64,000 nucleotides of DNA from Macquaria australasica (GCA_005408345.1 SEMN01000159.1:682001-746000), one strand, 5' to 3'; counted from the first letter of the stretch, positions 1-11,222 are shown. Program-made: numbers and translations. The notes: generated by a model from the sequence alone, not told the origin.

Positions 1-482
1 AAGACAGCTGCACTAAAGTCAACTGAAATTTGTGTGTTTGATTTTGAGTTCTAATAATGCTAATCTTGTTGAAACACATTGCCAATTTAAATGCATAGTT
101 GAACTTAATTCAGTTTTTTTCAATTGAATAAAAATATTTTATAAAATATATTCATTCAATTCATACCTACTTAAGCCAATTTCAGGAAAAATGGTATATG
201 TTGTACAGGTGTGTCTTCTAAAAGGTCAGATGTTGCTAAATAGATTTGTATTGTCAGTTTGTGGTCTGATCTGAGTGAGGTAAAGAGAAGACAGACAGAG
301 AGAGAGAGACAAAATGTGTTTTTCATCATTTATTGCTTCGTCTTGTTGCAACTCCAATTCTAGTTTTCATTAAATTTACACAGATGGAAAGTACAGATCA
401 TAGGCTCTTTATTTGTAGTATGCTGCCATTCAAAGTTGGTTTGCTGAGGGTACAGCCAGTGAGATGATATTCATACTGCATC

Positions 483-1569
483 TTAAAAGGAAGAGAACCG
501 CAGGTACACGTTGTCACCGCTGCAAACCTGGTAGCAGAGGTCTGTGAAAGTAAAGGAAAACACAGATCAGTAGATGCAAACCAGTACACATCTCCATAAT
601 GTGATGAACTTTTCAGGATCTTGAGGGGAAAAAAAGTGTCACTTTGTAAACCAGTTTTTATCACAGATGTTTGTCAGAGACAGTACTCCTCAGGGTCGGA
701 GCTAAACAGTCACACTTTCTTTAATCAGCAGAGCTAAAGTTATGAAAATTGAGCTAAATGGCAGCTATTATTAGAAGGAAATGGTGACAATAGAAATATA
801 TAATTATGTAAATGCACATATATTGTAAAAAATAAATACATTGTCATAAAAATTAGGACAGTGGCACATTTTCTGCTGTTTAGGCTCTGTACATTGAATT
901 GGAAATGAAATAATGACTGTGAGGTTAAAGCACTGACTCAGCTTTGACACCAAATATTAAAAATGATCTTAAATGTGATGTGAAATCTGTTCTGCTTCCA
1001 ACTTACTAAGAGGTTTCACTTCTTTGGTGGCATCATTGAAGAGAAGTGTTTGCCAGAACTTGTCTCGTCCATTTTTCTCCCCCGTCACATCCACCACATA
1101 TGGGCCACTGCTGGGGAGATCCTGGGTTTGAAAGCTGCAGAGACAGACAGCACAGTCTCACAAAAGCTAGTGAATTATGCATTAACTTAGCTGCAATCTA
1201 GTTGTAATTTAGTTAAGTTATTTATGTCTCTACATAATAATAAGGCACGTAAAATACTATATAATAATGAACAAAACTGAATGAAGTTCTACAACTAAGA
1301 CAATCATGTCTTTAAACCTTGCTGATTGATTGATTTGATTTGATTAATCTTATGATTTAATAGAATTGTTTAGCAGGATGTGGCACCACACTGTTCTTTA
1401 TATGCAGTGTAAAGGAGATTGGATGAGATCCAGAGGTATCTGTAGAAAACCAAGGATAAAGAAAACTGAATTTCAAGTCATTTATTGCTGGAATACACTT
1501 ACAAATATCTGATATTGCATTGTAAACATTTCCAGCAGTAATATTTGCCTTACCTGACTCGGTCGTCAT
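483..1569 (-). pseudogene. Transcobalamin C-terminal-like (DUF4430) gene without signal peptide, broken copy
   Basis: This is the damaged twin of the intact gene at 33032-34249. Exon 1 (1554-1569, starting MTTES), exon 3 (1007-1134) and exon 4 (483-541, ending in a TAA stop) are preserved with their splice sites. In exon 2 the first part (1439 down to about 1362) is present. The rest, including the donor site, has been removed by a deletion of about 145 bp that joins intron sequence directly to the middle of the exon. The normal spliced frame cannot be made. A TATAAAA box (1591-1597) and an AATAAA signal (408-413) remain, so it may still be transcribed. The deletion breakpoint is visible by comparison with the other copy; loss of function is inferred. 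Confidence 0.85.
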
Positions 1570-1590
1570 TGTTGGCTTTCATGCATCAGC

Positions 1591-1597
1591 TTTTATA
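1591..1597 (-). promoter_or_regulatory. TATA box of the broken DUF4430 gene
   Basis: TATAAAA on the minus strand, about 22 bases upstream of the ATG. In the intact twin the same box lies about 70 bases upstream of the ATG; the leader here is about 48 bp shorter. Confidence 0.5.
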
Positions 1598-1723
1598 ATG
1601 AACCTATCCTATACTTTTACATTGATGATGTAACAGAAGGAAGCAAGTGGAGACATAATTCTCCTCCCTTGAGAGGAGTCTCCTTTGTGGATCTTTGTGT
1701 AGTTGACAGTAGGTGTTTTCCCA

Positions 1724-2062
1724 GCCACTGGGGTGAGTTGGGGCATCTTCAGAGGCTACAGACAGGACAGGAAGTGTAGACGTTTCAGAAGTGGAGGCTG
1801 TTCTTTATCAGCCACAACCTGTTATTGCTTTGGTTACTTTTACTCTTCTCTGTCATCGCTCATTTTAAATGTCAGTGTTGCTGTCATTAACCTGTATTTT
1901 TGTTTATTTTGTCTGACGATGTTCTGATCATAAAATAATGATATTATCTGCAGCTCAGCAGCTCGGTAATGAGTAGGACCATTACCTTTCCTGAGACAGT
2001 CAGTCAATGGCAAGGTGTGGTGCAGGCAAGGTGCACCATAATGTGTAGTTCCCGTACAGCAT

Positions 2063-2105
<43 letters not shown>

Positions 2106-2164
2106 TTAGACAGTACATACATATATGGTTACCATTAATTAAATAATGTAAATCTCTCATTAAA
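1724..2164. other. 441-bp block present only in duplication copy 1, with (TA)n
   Basis: Copy 2 joins its flanks directly (at 34451/34452), so this block was either inserted here or deleted there. It contains an alternating TA run at about 2069-2104. No target duplication or terminal repeat is obvious, and no coding signal is seen. Confidence 0.75.
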
Positions 2165-2442
2165 CCTGAGCAAAACTAAATCTAATACAGAAACATTCAG
2201 AAGAATATCCTCAGCTCATAAAATCCTCAGTGCAGAACAAGGCTCTAGACACAAGAGAGAAAAGACATCCAGTTTTAAAACATTACATTCAAAACACAGC
2301 TGAGCTTAGCAAGTGAGGCAGACAAAGTGCAGCTTAGATTAAAAACTGAGGCCAGGTCTATGAACATAGAGCAGTCTGGGGCCGGTTTCACTAAGATAGA
2401 CTTTGACTCTGGCTTAAATCTAAGTAATACTCAAACCTCAGA

Positions 2443-3525
2443 TACATGTCTAAATGTGTCTGTTGCACACTTGACTATGTTAAGTAGGACTAATTTGCAA
2501 TGAATTCTGGACAAATTAAGACTTTTATCAAACTAAAAAACATGGTTGGCAGAGCAACCACGTCAAACCTCTGATATCTGTTCACTCCAGCAGAAAATGT
2601 TTGCCTTCTGGAAGAATTCCACAGTTACAAGCACATTTTACTGTGAAACTACAGTGAAGAGTGTAATTATACAAAAAACTTCCAGTAGCATCAAATCTCA
2701 ACGGAGCACAGAGCTGTGGCAGAGCTGAGCTGCTGTGGCTTCGTAATGTGGCAGGGCTCAGTACTGCTAACTCATCAGTCAGGCTCAGGATAATTTCCTT
2801 TGGGCAAACTTTATATGATGTTTAATATTTCTGCTTGTATCTTTCATGTATTTCAGTAAGTCAGACAGTCTGACAAACCAGTGACCACTGCACAGTACAT
2901 TTGCAGGATCCGGCTCATCAAAACCTGTTATCATAACATTTCATGGTGCCACTGGACATCAAAACTCCATGAGATTAACCTATTTTTGATATTAATAAAA
3001 GCTGCAAGCAGCGATGAATGGGCCCTCGCACCTTTCTGCACATCGGGGGTGCTGGCAGGATGCCGGCCGACATGGCTGTGCATTTCCGAGATCGTCGGCA
3101 GACATGACGTTGTGCACATTTTCTAACATTCATGTGTCCACTATGTGGCGCTAGAGACACGCTCTAAAAACGCATTATGTTGCTGTATGTCAAATGTGGA
3201 CCACACAACGTAAATTTCATGGAAATCGAATGATGTTTATGACACACAAGGCTTTTCTTCCTGGTAAATTCAAAATGGTTGACTTCCTGTTGGGTATGGC
3301 TCCAAGAGGCTTTTTTTTAAGTCGTGGGATGTTAAATCTGTTTCCCAAATTTCATACATCTAGATGAAACGTGCCTCGAGTACTACTTTGATAAAAGTTT
3401 GTAGGGGGCGCTATCAAGCCATTTTGCCACACCCATGCATGAGACCCATAATATATATAATTTTTCACCACTTCTGACGCATGTGCAAAGCTTCTTGAGT
3501 TTTTGAGCACCTTTAGCCCCTACAC
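2443..3525 (+). repeat. 1.08-kb repeat unit, copy A
   Basis: This stretch recurs at 25815-26893 with a few percent difference, and its first part recurs at 34736-35213. Copies A and C end at the same place, after the words 'cctttagcccctacacactc', and then diverge completely. From about 3000 on it resembles a high-copy fish repeat with a 'gggggcgctatc' block. I cannot assign it to a named family. The short 60-codon reading frames in it are conserved only because the DNA is duplicated. Confidence 0.8.
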
Positions 3526-3965
3526 ACTCTGCACTGTAATTTTACTGTAATAATTTTTGTTTCGGTGAGTTTACAGTAACATATTGTGTTGATTACTGTA
3601 ATTCTACTTTTCTTTGTGTTTTGTTGTTGTAAAAACCTGCAACGGCAACAAAATAAGTTATATATTTTTAAGTACATGTTTGTTTTTTGTGTTCATTGAA
3701 GAGTGAGTAAATGTTCAGTACTAAAACAATGTTTCACAGAAGCCTGTGAGAAATTAAAATGGTTTACAAAGCACTGCAGACAGCAGGGTGTTGTTGCTGC
3801 TTTGAAGAGTAACTCACATGCTGCATGTGTGTTTAATTTTGAAGAAGGATTGTGAGGTTTTGATTACAGAGTTTCATTTTGACATTTGACAGTGAGATGT
3901 TTGTCTCCACGTGTTGTGTCTTACTTGGTGTGTAAGTGTGTAAGCAGTCGCAAAAAACTGTAATA
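3526..3965 (+). mobile_element. 3' remnant of an IS630/Tc1-like transposon
   Basis: The sequence matches, with divergence, the 3' non-coding part and terminal repeat of the better preserved element at 60707-62611 (its bases about 62100-62611). Shared blocks include 'ttgttgctgctttgaa' and the end 'gtgtgtaagca...aaaaaactgta'. No transposase coding is left here. Confidence 0.65.
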
Positions 3966-5171
3966 TTTGAAATGAAACGATCCTGTTGTTTCCTGGAATT
4001 TATAGGAACTATTTAGATGTGATGATAAAGGCTTTGAGAGTCTGAAAATTTTTGGTTTAGGTACCTTGAAAGTGCTTGAATTTTAGTCTTAAAAAGCAGA
4101 ATGAACCCTGTGTTTGTTACTTTGGTCTTTAACTATGAATCCTGTTTAATGAAGTGATCACATGTTTCATTTGTAACTAACTGATACATGTGGGGGAGTA
4201 CACGTAGAAGGTAGCATGAAATACCTCACAAGTACCTCAAACTTTACTTTCTACCACTGCTGGAACAGTCTGGATTAAAGACAAACTGATGCTGGCTTCA
4301 GGACAGATGATCAATAATTAGATCAATAATAATCCAGACTAGTTGTGTGTTGCAGGCTGAACATGTTTCCTCACAGATCAGATCACGAGTCCTGCTGCCC
4401 CCTGCTGCTCCTCTCTGGAGCATCAGATGCAGGAAGTACTCAGAGCCGGTACTGCAGTAAAAGTACTAATTTAGTAAAGTGTAGTGTTGAGTATTAAAGC
4501 TCATTAGATGATTCTTCCTCATCATTCATGGAAAAGCAGGATTTTACTGTTGGAGCTCATTTTCAACTAGTTTGAATCTAATTATTCATTCTGGATTCAT
4601 CTGCTGATTCTTTTCTCCATTAATCCATTGATTGATTGATTGATCACAATGAACCAGAGCCCAAAGTGACACCTTCACAACCAACAGTCCAGACCTCAAC
4701 ATTATTAACAACATTAACATTATTAACATCATTCAAAGGAAAAGCAGCAAATCTTCACAGTCCCAGGTGAAATATCGTATTAACACTCAGATGCCTTGTA
4801 CAACCTGTATTTATTAAAGAAATGTTCTGTTCTTAAATAATGATGGGAGTTAATGTCAGCTGATGGAGATGTACTGACAGTGTTACCATCAACATGGAAA
4901 GGGAATGTGCTGAGATTAAAAAACAGATTAACACCAGTCTTAAAATGAATAAGGCAACACCAGTTGGACTTATATTCCCTTAAATGCACACAAAAAAAAT
5001 TAAAACTGAGATTAAATGAACCCTTCAATTATAACTGCAGTAAAAAGAAAAGAAACCATGAAGACGTGTTTGTTTTTTCAGAATAAAGTTGTGTGGACAA
5101 ATCGCTCTGGCCTGTGTTTCAATAAACTAAACAACATATGAAACATCCACAGACTCCTTTTATCCAGCTGT
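3966..5171. other. Intergenic; 3' region of the next gene
   Basis: No gene is seen. An AATAAA on the minus strand at 4810-4815 lies about 360 bases beyond the stop of the minus-strand gene that ends at 5172 and could be its polyadenylation signal. Confidence 0.4.
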
Positions 5172-7431
5172 TCAGCGCCCCAGTGGTGCAGGATGGTCGG
5201 GCCACAAGTCATTAACAAACTTTTGAGCCTGTGAGAAGTCCTGAAATTTCCAAGGACGACTAATTGAAGGGACTCCTTCACGGCAGAACTTGAGGGTCTC
5301 TCTCAGCCGGCTGGCGTCAAACCTCAGCACCTGGAAACAGAAGCAGAACAGAAGGAAGGTGGTGAGGTGCAGGGCTGAGCTGTTAGCAGCCATGTTAAGT
5401 GGACTGAGCAGAATGAGCAGAGGAGGTACCTGATCAACCACGTGCAGGGCGATGGCCACATTATCCCAAACATAGAACTGAGGGTTATACACCTCGTTCA
5501 CTCCCATCTGCTTCTCATCACCTCTCAGGACCAACTCATAACTGACAAAAAGACAGACACAAACCAGAGATTTTAACCCTTTCACTCATTCTAGCTGTTA
5601 CTATTACTACAGAGAGTCAACTGGAAACGTCTGTTCCAGAGGTGAGAACACTTCATTCAAAATCTCATTTTGTTATAAACATCTGATGTCGTTTATTCAA
5701 TATTTCTGTTTTTAGCTGCTTTTAACTACTTTTCCCATAAACCCCAGGGCTTCAAAGGTAAACGTGGGCTCAAAAAAAGGTCTAACAGAAGAGTTAGTTC
5801 AGGTGTCTGTTATGACAACGAGACAGTCGAGCATCTGAGGTTAGTTAAGTTGTCAAGTTTTTACTTCTTACCGGTGTGTCTCACTCATGGCCTCAGGCTT
5901 CCAGGTGAAGCAGCCATCTCTGTATCTGCAGACAGAGTTTGGGTCGTCAGTCAGCAAAGGACGGTCTGAGAACAGCTCCTCATTGGCTGGGCTGTGCACC
6001 AGCACAACATGCACCACTTCCTGTTTGTACAGAATGGTCTCAAACACCCGCATGACGGGCTGAGCGCCGGAGCAAAACTGGAGACAATAAAGGTAGTGTT
6101 AATGGAAAACTCCCTCGTCACTGTAATTCATGCTTCAAAGTAAAACAGCACACAGATGGAGAGCAGTTATCACCAGTGCTGGTCGACAAACTGCACATTT
6201 AGGTAGCCGTCAACAAAGAAGTATCACAGGGAGATGTTTCGATGGCAGAATTCTCCCGACCGCCCCACAACGAGGCCTCATCAGAGAGGTGACCTGCCGG
6301 TTTAGTCGTTAAACACAGCTGTAGACTGCAGTTTTTATAATACAAGCTTCATTGAACAAAAGAACAAGAACGAAAGAAAGAAGACTACTGGTTTTCTGAC
6401 TGCTCCAGACAGATGCAACACCAAGAGTTGCTCAGCAGGTGTCGCCATTTTGACCTTTTCAAACACTTTGAAACATTACGGAAGACATCTTGACATGTCA
6501 CAGCAGGAAAATCAAATGTGTAAATAATAGATATAAGGATGGTTGAATTCCATTTAGCTGCTTCGGTGCTGTGCATGCTGGCTGTCACGGCTTACACTTG
6601 AACAGAACAGAGTCATGGTTAATGTTGTTAGTAATGCCTGTGCTTTTCCTACTATGACCAGTCAAAATGTCCACCATGAGAAAGCTTCACCCCTCCCCCC
6701 CCACTAGTTGTGTGAGCTGCCAGTATACTACCCCTCCCCTCCGACCACCTCTGTAACTTCCCTCATTAGACAAACAGTTTGAACTTCTCTCTCGGCTCTG
6801 TTTTCTGTTACTTTTCTTGTGAACAGCCGAGTTCAACACGTCTTCCAGGAGACTGTCTGAAAATCTAAACCATATCACTTCTCCCCACCTCTTTTGATTT
6901 CTTTTCATTTTTACTTTTGACACATCGTACAAACTAGATCGAGCCTAATCCGACCCTCAGTACCTGCTCACTGTAGGCCTTCAGCACCTCGTCCAGGGGG
7001 AAGGTGAAGCGGTAAGAGCCCAGCCTGGAGGTCTCCTGGAAGGCTGGGGAGGTGGCAAACTGCTCCAGGAAGTTCTGCTGCATCTGGGCCTGCTCCTCCG
7101 TCTGGTTTGGGTAGGTTGTCTCCAGGAGCCTCCTCTCAGCTGACGCTATCTCATCAGGTCCCACCACCAGACTCCACCACAGCAGAGAGTCTTTTCCTGG
7201 GTTCTTGAAGCCGTTATCCTCCCTGATGCCTTTTAACCCTATGCTGTCTGTGTCGTGTTTCAGATGAGACACATGAAACTCTGGTCGGGGGGAAGCCGGG
7301 ATGTTTTCTTTGTAGAGATATTGGTTCGACAACCTTACTCTCCAAGCTTCCTCTATCAATTCATTCAGCTTCAGGTGCCGACTTTCAACAACATTTTCAT
7401 TATATCCTCTCTTGTTCTCCCTGGAATTCAT
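5172..7431 (-). CDS. Uncharacterised 314-residue fish protein, four exons
   Basis: Four exons join in frame with GT-AG borders: 7431-6964, 6077-5872, 5541-5430 and 5330-5172 (945 nt, 314 residues plus TGA). There is no signal peptide or membrane segment. The N-terminal 50 residues are charged. After that comes a compact, well-conserved-looking domain with the motif HDTDSIGLKGIREDNGF, then DSLLWWSLVVGP, then GSYRFTFPL. Exon 2 carries YKQEVVHVVLVHSP; exon 3 carries PQFYVWDNVAIALHV. From memory, similar uncharacterised proteins occur in other percomorph fishes, but I know no function. The H-x-T...GL..I...GF spacing loosely recalls the entry strand of ADP-ribosyltransferase folds; this is speculation. 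The ATG is chosen because it opens the long exon and no in-frame upstream ATG is apparent. All splice junctions keep frame and no stop interrupts, so the gene looks alive. Confidence 0.85.
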
Positions 7432-7699
7432 GGTCAGCTCGGGAAATGATTTAGATTAAAAAGACAAATTAAAAGTTTTTAATGCCAGGAGTATCTGCTC
7501 GGTCTCCTCTGCTTGGGAAGTAAGGGGTAACTAACATGAACCCCACCCAGTAACCACCGTCAGTTCCTGTTTTAAAGAGACACGACATCATTCTGAGTAA
7601 AACTGTGAGTCATCATGTGAGAAACATTTGTGATATTTCTTGTGTTTGAAGACGCCTTGCTACTTTTAAACACAATGCAAGGAGTGTCTCTAAACTACA
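7432..7699. other. Upstream region of the 314-residue gene
   Basis: This should hold the promoter of the minus-strand gene. No TATA box or CpG-rich block is obvious. Confidence 0.3.
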
Positions 7700-8826
7700 G
7701 TAATTTCAGAGAACAGGAGGAAAGAAAACATACAGCAGCACAGTACAGTTCCACATAGGGATGTAAAGCAATAGTTGTGGTAATGGTATTGATGATAACA
7801 CCAACAGAAATAATACTAAGAGCAATATTATAATAGTAATACTAATAATAAGAGCAACAACAGTAATAGCAGCAGCGGGTGCAGAGCAGGAGCACGGGGG
7901 CAGCAGGTGGCCGCAACCACAGATCCAGACTCTACAGCTCCGGAGGCAGAAATACCTGCAGAAAGCAACAGAAGGAGAGAGAGAGAGAGAGGAGAGAAAG
8001 CACACAACTACGGGAAGAATTTGAATTAATAACAAGCATTGATGGGATATGACGGCGTACAGATGGAGAGGAAGAGGAGGAGAAAGGAGCTCGGTGCATC
8101 GTAGGAAGTCCCCCGGCAGTCTAGGCCTATAGCAGCATAACCAAGGGGGGGCTCAGGGGTCACCTGAGTCAGCCCTACTATAAGCTTTATCAAAGAGGAA
8201 AGTCTTAAGCCTACTCTTAAATGTGAGGAGGTTGTCCGCCTCCCGTACACAAACTGGGATCTGGTTCCACAGGAGAGGAGCTGGATAGCTGAAGGCTCTG
8301 GCTCCCATTCTACTTTTAGAGACTCTAGGAACCACAAGGAACCCTGCATTCTGGGAGCGCAGTGCTCTAGTGGGGTAATAGGGTACTATGAGCTCTTTAA
8401 GATATGATGGTGCCTGACCATTTAGGGCTTTGAAGGTGAGGAGAAGGATTTTAAATTCTATTCTGGATTTTACAGGGAGCCAGTGTAGAGAAGCTAATAT
8501 TGGAGAAATATGATCTCTTTTTCTGGTTCTTGTCAGTAAACGTGCCGCAGCATTCTGAATCAGCTGGAGAGTCTTAAGGGACTTATTGGGGCAGCCTGAT
8601 AATAGAGAGTTGCAATAGTCCAGCCTAGACATAACAAATGCATGGACTAGTTTTTCTGCATCTTTTTGAGATAGGATGTGCCTGATTTTTGCAATGTTAC
8701 GTAAATGAAAAAAGGCAGTTCTTGAAGTTTGTTTTATGTGGGAGTTAAAGGACATATCCTGATCAAAGATAACTCCAAGATTCCTTACGGTTTCGCTGGA
8801 GGCCAGGGCAATGCCATCTAGAGAAA
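7700..8826 (-). mobile_element. LINE 3' fragment (L2-like), host of a second LINE
   Basis: On the minus strand an open frame from about 8826 to 8155 encodes the C-terminal part of a fish LINE polyprotein, including LDYCNSLLSGCP, RTRKRDHISPILASLHWLPV and the final TFKSRLKTFLFDKAYS. It is followed by a 3' UTR with (GA)n and ATT-rich tracts to about 7700. The frame is open to its 5' end, where it is cut by the 3' tail of the LINE at 8829-11222. The reverse transcriptase core of this element is not found on the far side, so it was already 5'-truncated or was lost. Confidence 0.8.
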
Positions 8827-8828
8827 CT

Positions 8829-11222
8829 ATAAGATAAGATAAGATAAGATAAGCCTTTATTGTCCCACAGCGGGGAAATTTTTAGCGTTGCAGCAGCCAG
8901 CAAAAGTGTCATATATAGAAATACAATAAAATAAATAGAAAAATAGTCCTATACACAGTATAGACAGAAATAAATAATAGAGTGACTGAGTGCAGTTGTA
9001 AGTATGAACAAATAGATAAGATAAAAATATTGCACATATATAATATACATGTATATGAAAAATATTTCACAGCAACATATGAAGTAGATAACATCATGAA
9101 TACAATATATGTATGAAGATAATGCACAGCAGTAGATGAAGTATAGTAGTGAATAGTCTGCACACTGACAGTCAAGTGTAGATTACCGGGAGTTGTACTG
9201 ATTATAGAGTCTGACAGCAGCAGGCAGAAAGGACCTACGGTACCTCTCCTTCAGACACCGCGGGTGGAGCAGCCGGTCGCTGAAGGAGCTGCCCAGTGCT
9301 GATAGAGTGACATGTAGGGGGTGGGAAGTGTTCTCCAGTAGTGATGATAGCTTGGCCACCATTCTCCTGCCTCCCACCACCTCCACTGGGTCCAGAGGGC
9401 ATCCAAGGACAGAGCTGGCCTTCTTTACCAGTCTGTCCAGTCTCTTCCTATCCCTGGAAGAGATGCCACTGGCCCAACAGGTCACCCCATACAAGACAGC
9501 TGATGCCACCACAGAGTCATAGAAAGTCCTCAGGAGCGCACCCTGCACTCCAAAAGATCTTAGTCTCCTGAGCAAAAAGAGACGGCTCTGGCCCTTTTTA
9601 AACAGAGCGTCCGTATTGTCTGACCAGTCCAGTTTGTTGTTCAAGTGAACACCCAGATACTTGTACGATCTCACAATCTCAATGTCCGTTCCCTGGATGT
9701 TCACTGGTGTAGGTGGAGGGAGTTTGCGCCTGCCGAAGTCCACCACCAGCTCTTTGGTTTTACTCGCGTTGATCTGGAGGCTGTTCTGCTGACACCAACC
9801 CACAAAGCCCTGGGTCAGTTCTCTGTACTCCCCATCATCCCCGTTGGTGATGAGGCCGACGATGGCAGAGTCATCAGAGAACTTCTGCAGGTGACAGTTC
9901 GAAGTGTTATGGGTGAAGTCCGCTGTGTAGAAGGTGAACAGGAAAGGCGCCAGAACGGTTCCCTGTGGAGCCCCTGTGCTGCAGAGAAGTGTGTCAGACA
10001 CACAGTCCTGTAACCTCACATACTGTGGTCGGTTTGTGAGGTAGTCCAGGATCCATGCTGCCAGGTGATGGTCCACCCCAGCGTGCTCCAACTTGTCCCC
10101 CAGAATCCTGGGCTGGATGGTGTTAAAAGCACTGGAGAAATCAAAAAACATGATCCTCACAGTGTTTCCAGCCTTTTCTAGGTGAGAGAGGGATGTGTGA
10201 AGTAGGTAAATGACAGCGTCATCCACCCCAATGCGGGGTTGGTAGGCAAACTGCAGAGGGTCCATACATGGGCTCACCAGCGGACGCAGGTGAACAAGGA
10301 CCAGTCTCTCCAGGGTCTTCATCAGGTGAGAGGTCAATGCCACTGGCCTATAGCCATTGAGGTCCTTGGGGTGTGGGGTCTTTGGCACAGGAACCAGACA
10401 CGATGTTTTCCACAGTTTTGGCACCCTCCCCAGCTTCAGACTCAGGTTGAACAGGTGTTCAACAACCCCACACAGCTGGTCCGCACAGGACTTCAGAAGT
10501 CTGGAGCTGATGCCATCTGGGCCCGCCGCCTTCCCCACCCTTATCTTCCTCAGTTCGTTTCTCACCTGGGATGTTGTGAGGAACAGTCCAGTTGAGCTTG
10601 TAGAGAGCATGGGGGCTGAATGGGGGGTGTTTGCGGGTGTGAAATGGGGAGATGGGCCCAGCCCAGGCTGTGGTGTGGGTGTATTAAGTGGCTGTAAGCT
10701 GAGGGCTGTGGGGAGTGATAAGTGGTGAGATGAGGGAGGGGGAGGGCTGTAGGCAGGGAGGGTAGATGGTAATGATGGTTGCAGAGGAGACGGGGCAGGG
10801 GGAGGGGTAGATGCCTGATCGAATCTGTTGAAGAATACGTTCAGGTCATTTGCCCACTTCTGATCCCCCGCAGGCCGGGGCTTGGAGTCCATATGGCCCG
10901 AGATGGTTTTAAGGCCCTTCCAAACTCCTCTGGTGTTATTTTTCTGCAGTTGACTCTCCAACTTTCTCCTGTAGCTGTTTTTCCCCTCCCTGATCCTCCT
11001 CCTTAGCTCTCGCTGGACACTCTTCAACTCCTCCTTGTTACCCGATACAAAAACTCTCTTTTTTTCCTTGAGGAGAGCCTTAATATCAGGAGTAATCCAG
11101 GGTTTATTGTTGGCGAAACAACGTACAGTCCTAGTGGGGATGGTGTTTTCCACACAGAAGTTTATGTAGTCCGTCAGACAGTCTGTGAGGTTGTCAATAT
11201 CCTCCCCATGAGCGTCACTAAA
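8829..11222 (-). mobile_element. 5'-truncated L2/CR1-like LINE
   Basis: A single LINE copy in minus orientation. Its 3' end is the tandem tail of TTATC units (plus-strand 'aagataagataagataag', about 8829-8852) next to 'cctttattgtcccacagcgggg', a classic fish LINE terminus. The 5' end lies near 11222, where coding sequence gives way to AAAATGATAAT-type simple repeat. The endonuclease domain is missing. It sits against the older LINE at 7700-8826. The reverse transcriptase frame is unbroken, so this is a fairly young insertion. Confidence 0.85.
9183..11219 (-). CDS. LINE reverse transcriptase (endonuclease lost)
   Basis: The open frame is 694 codons when traced from 11267, but the first ~16 residues come from flanking simple repeat. 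LINE protein starts at about SDAHGEDIDNL. It contains the linker between endonuclease and polymerase, a proline/serine-rich spacer (about 150-230), the block GKAAGPDGISSRLLKS (about 245-260), the catalytic region A motif FFDFSSAFNTIQP (about 374-386), GAPQGTVLAPFLF (about 432-444) and the region C motif KFSDDSAIVG (about 462-471), where serine replaces the usual alanine of xADD. The C-terminal part with RFLGV-like and CCHC-less tail ends at 9183. In the family this enzyme primes reverse transcription at nicked target DNA; without endonuclease this copy cannot be autonomous. Confidence 0.85.
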   Translation of the reverse strand, partial: SDAHGEDIDNLTDCLTDYINFCVENTIPTRTVRCFANNKPWITPDIKALLKEKKRVFVSGNKEELKSVQRELRRRIREGKNSYRRKLESQLQKNNTRGVWKGLKTISGHMDSKPRPAGDQKWANDLNVFFNRFDQASTPPPAPSPLQPSLPSTLPAYSPPPPSSHHLSLPTALSLQPLNTPTPQPGLGPSPHFTPANTPHSAPMLSTSSTGLFLTTSQVRNELRKIRVGKAAGPDGISSRLLKSCADQLCGVVEHLFNLSLKLGRVPKLWKTSCLVPVPKTPHPKDLNGYRPVALTSHLMKTLERLVLVHLRPLVSPCMDPLQFAYQPRIGVDDAVIYLLHTSLSHLEKAGNTVRIMFFDFSSAFNTIQPRILGDKLEHAGVDHHLAAWILDYLTNRPQYVRLQDCVSDTLLCSTGAPQGTVLAPFLFTFYTADFTHNTSNCHLQKFSDDSAIVGLITNGDDGEYRELTQGFVGWCQQNSLQINASKTKELVVDFGRRKLPPPTPVNIQGTDIEIVRSYKYLGVHLNNKLDWSDNTDALFKKGQSRLFLLRRLRSFGVQGALLRTFYDSVVASAVLYGVTCWASGISSRDRKRLDRLVKKASSVLGCPLDPVEVVGGRRMVAKLSSLLENTSHPLHVTLSALGSSFSDRLLHPRCLKERYRRSFLPAAVRLYNQYNSR

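Larger units (their letters stand above)
1..2965. repeat. Segmental duplication, copy 1
   Basis: The first 1723 bases and then bases 2165 to about 2965 repeat almost perfectly at 32550-34451 and 34452-35213. By eye the first 870 bases show essentially no differences, so the duplication is recent or has been homogenised. The copies differ by indels. Copy 1 has an extra 441-bp block (1724-2164), lacks about 145 bp inside one exon of the embedded gene, and lacks about 48 bp in that gene's leader. The homology runs off the left edge of the window, so the full length is unknown. An assembly artefact from two haplotypes is possible. Confidence 0.9.

Noticed and set aside
398..664. 88-codon minus ORF at 398-664 (and its twin at 32947-33213)
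   Set aside because: It covers the last exon of the DUF4430 gene in the wrong frame. The spliced frame ends at the TAA at 483 (33032 in the twin).
2546..2728. 60-codon ORF repeated three times (2546, 25912, 34832)
   Set aside because: Conserved only because the DNA is duplicated. Substitutions between copies show no codon-position bias by eye, and there is no recognisable protein.
5078..5281. 67-codon minus ORF overlapping the last exon of the 314-residue gene
   Set aside because: Different frame from the spliced product; shadow.
9307..11006. Several plus-strand ORFs of 71-123 codons
   Set aside because: All are shadows of the minus-strand LINE reverse transcriptase.
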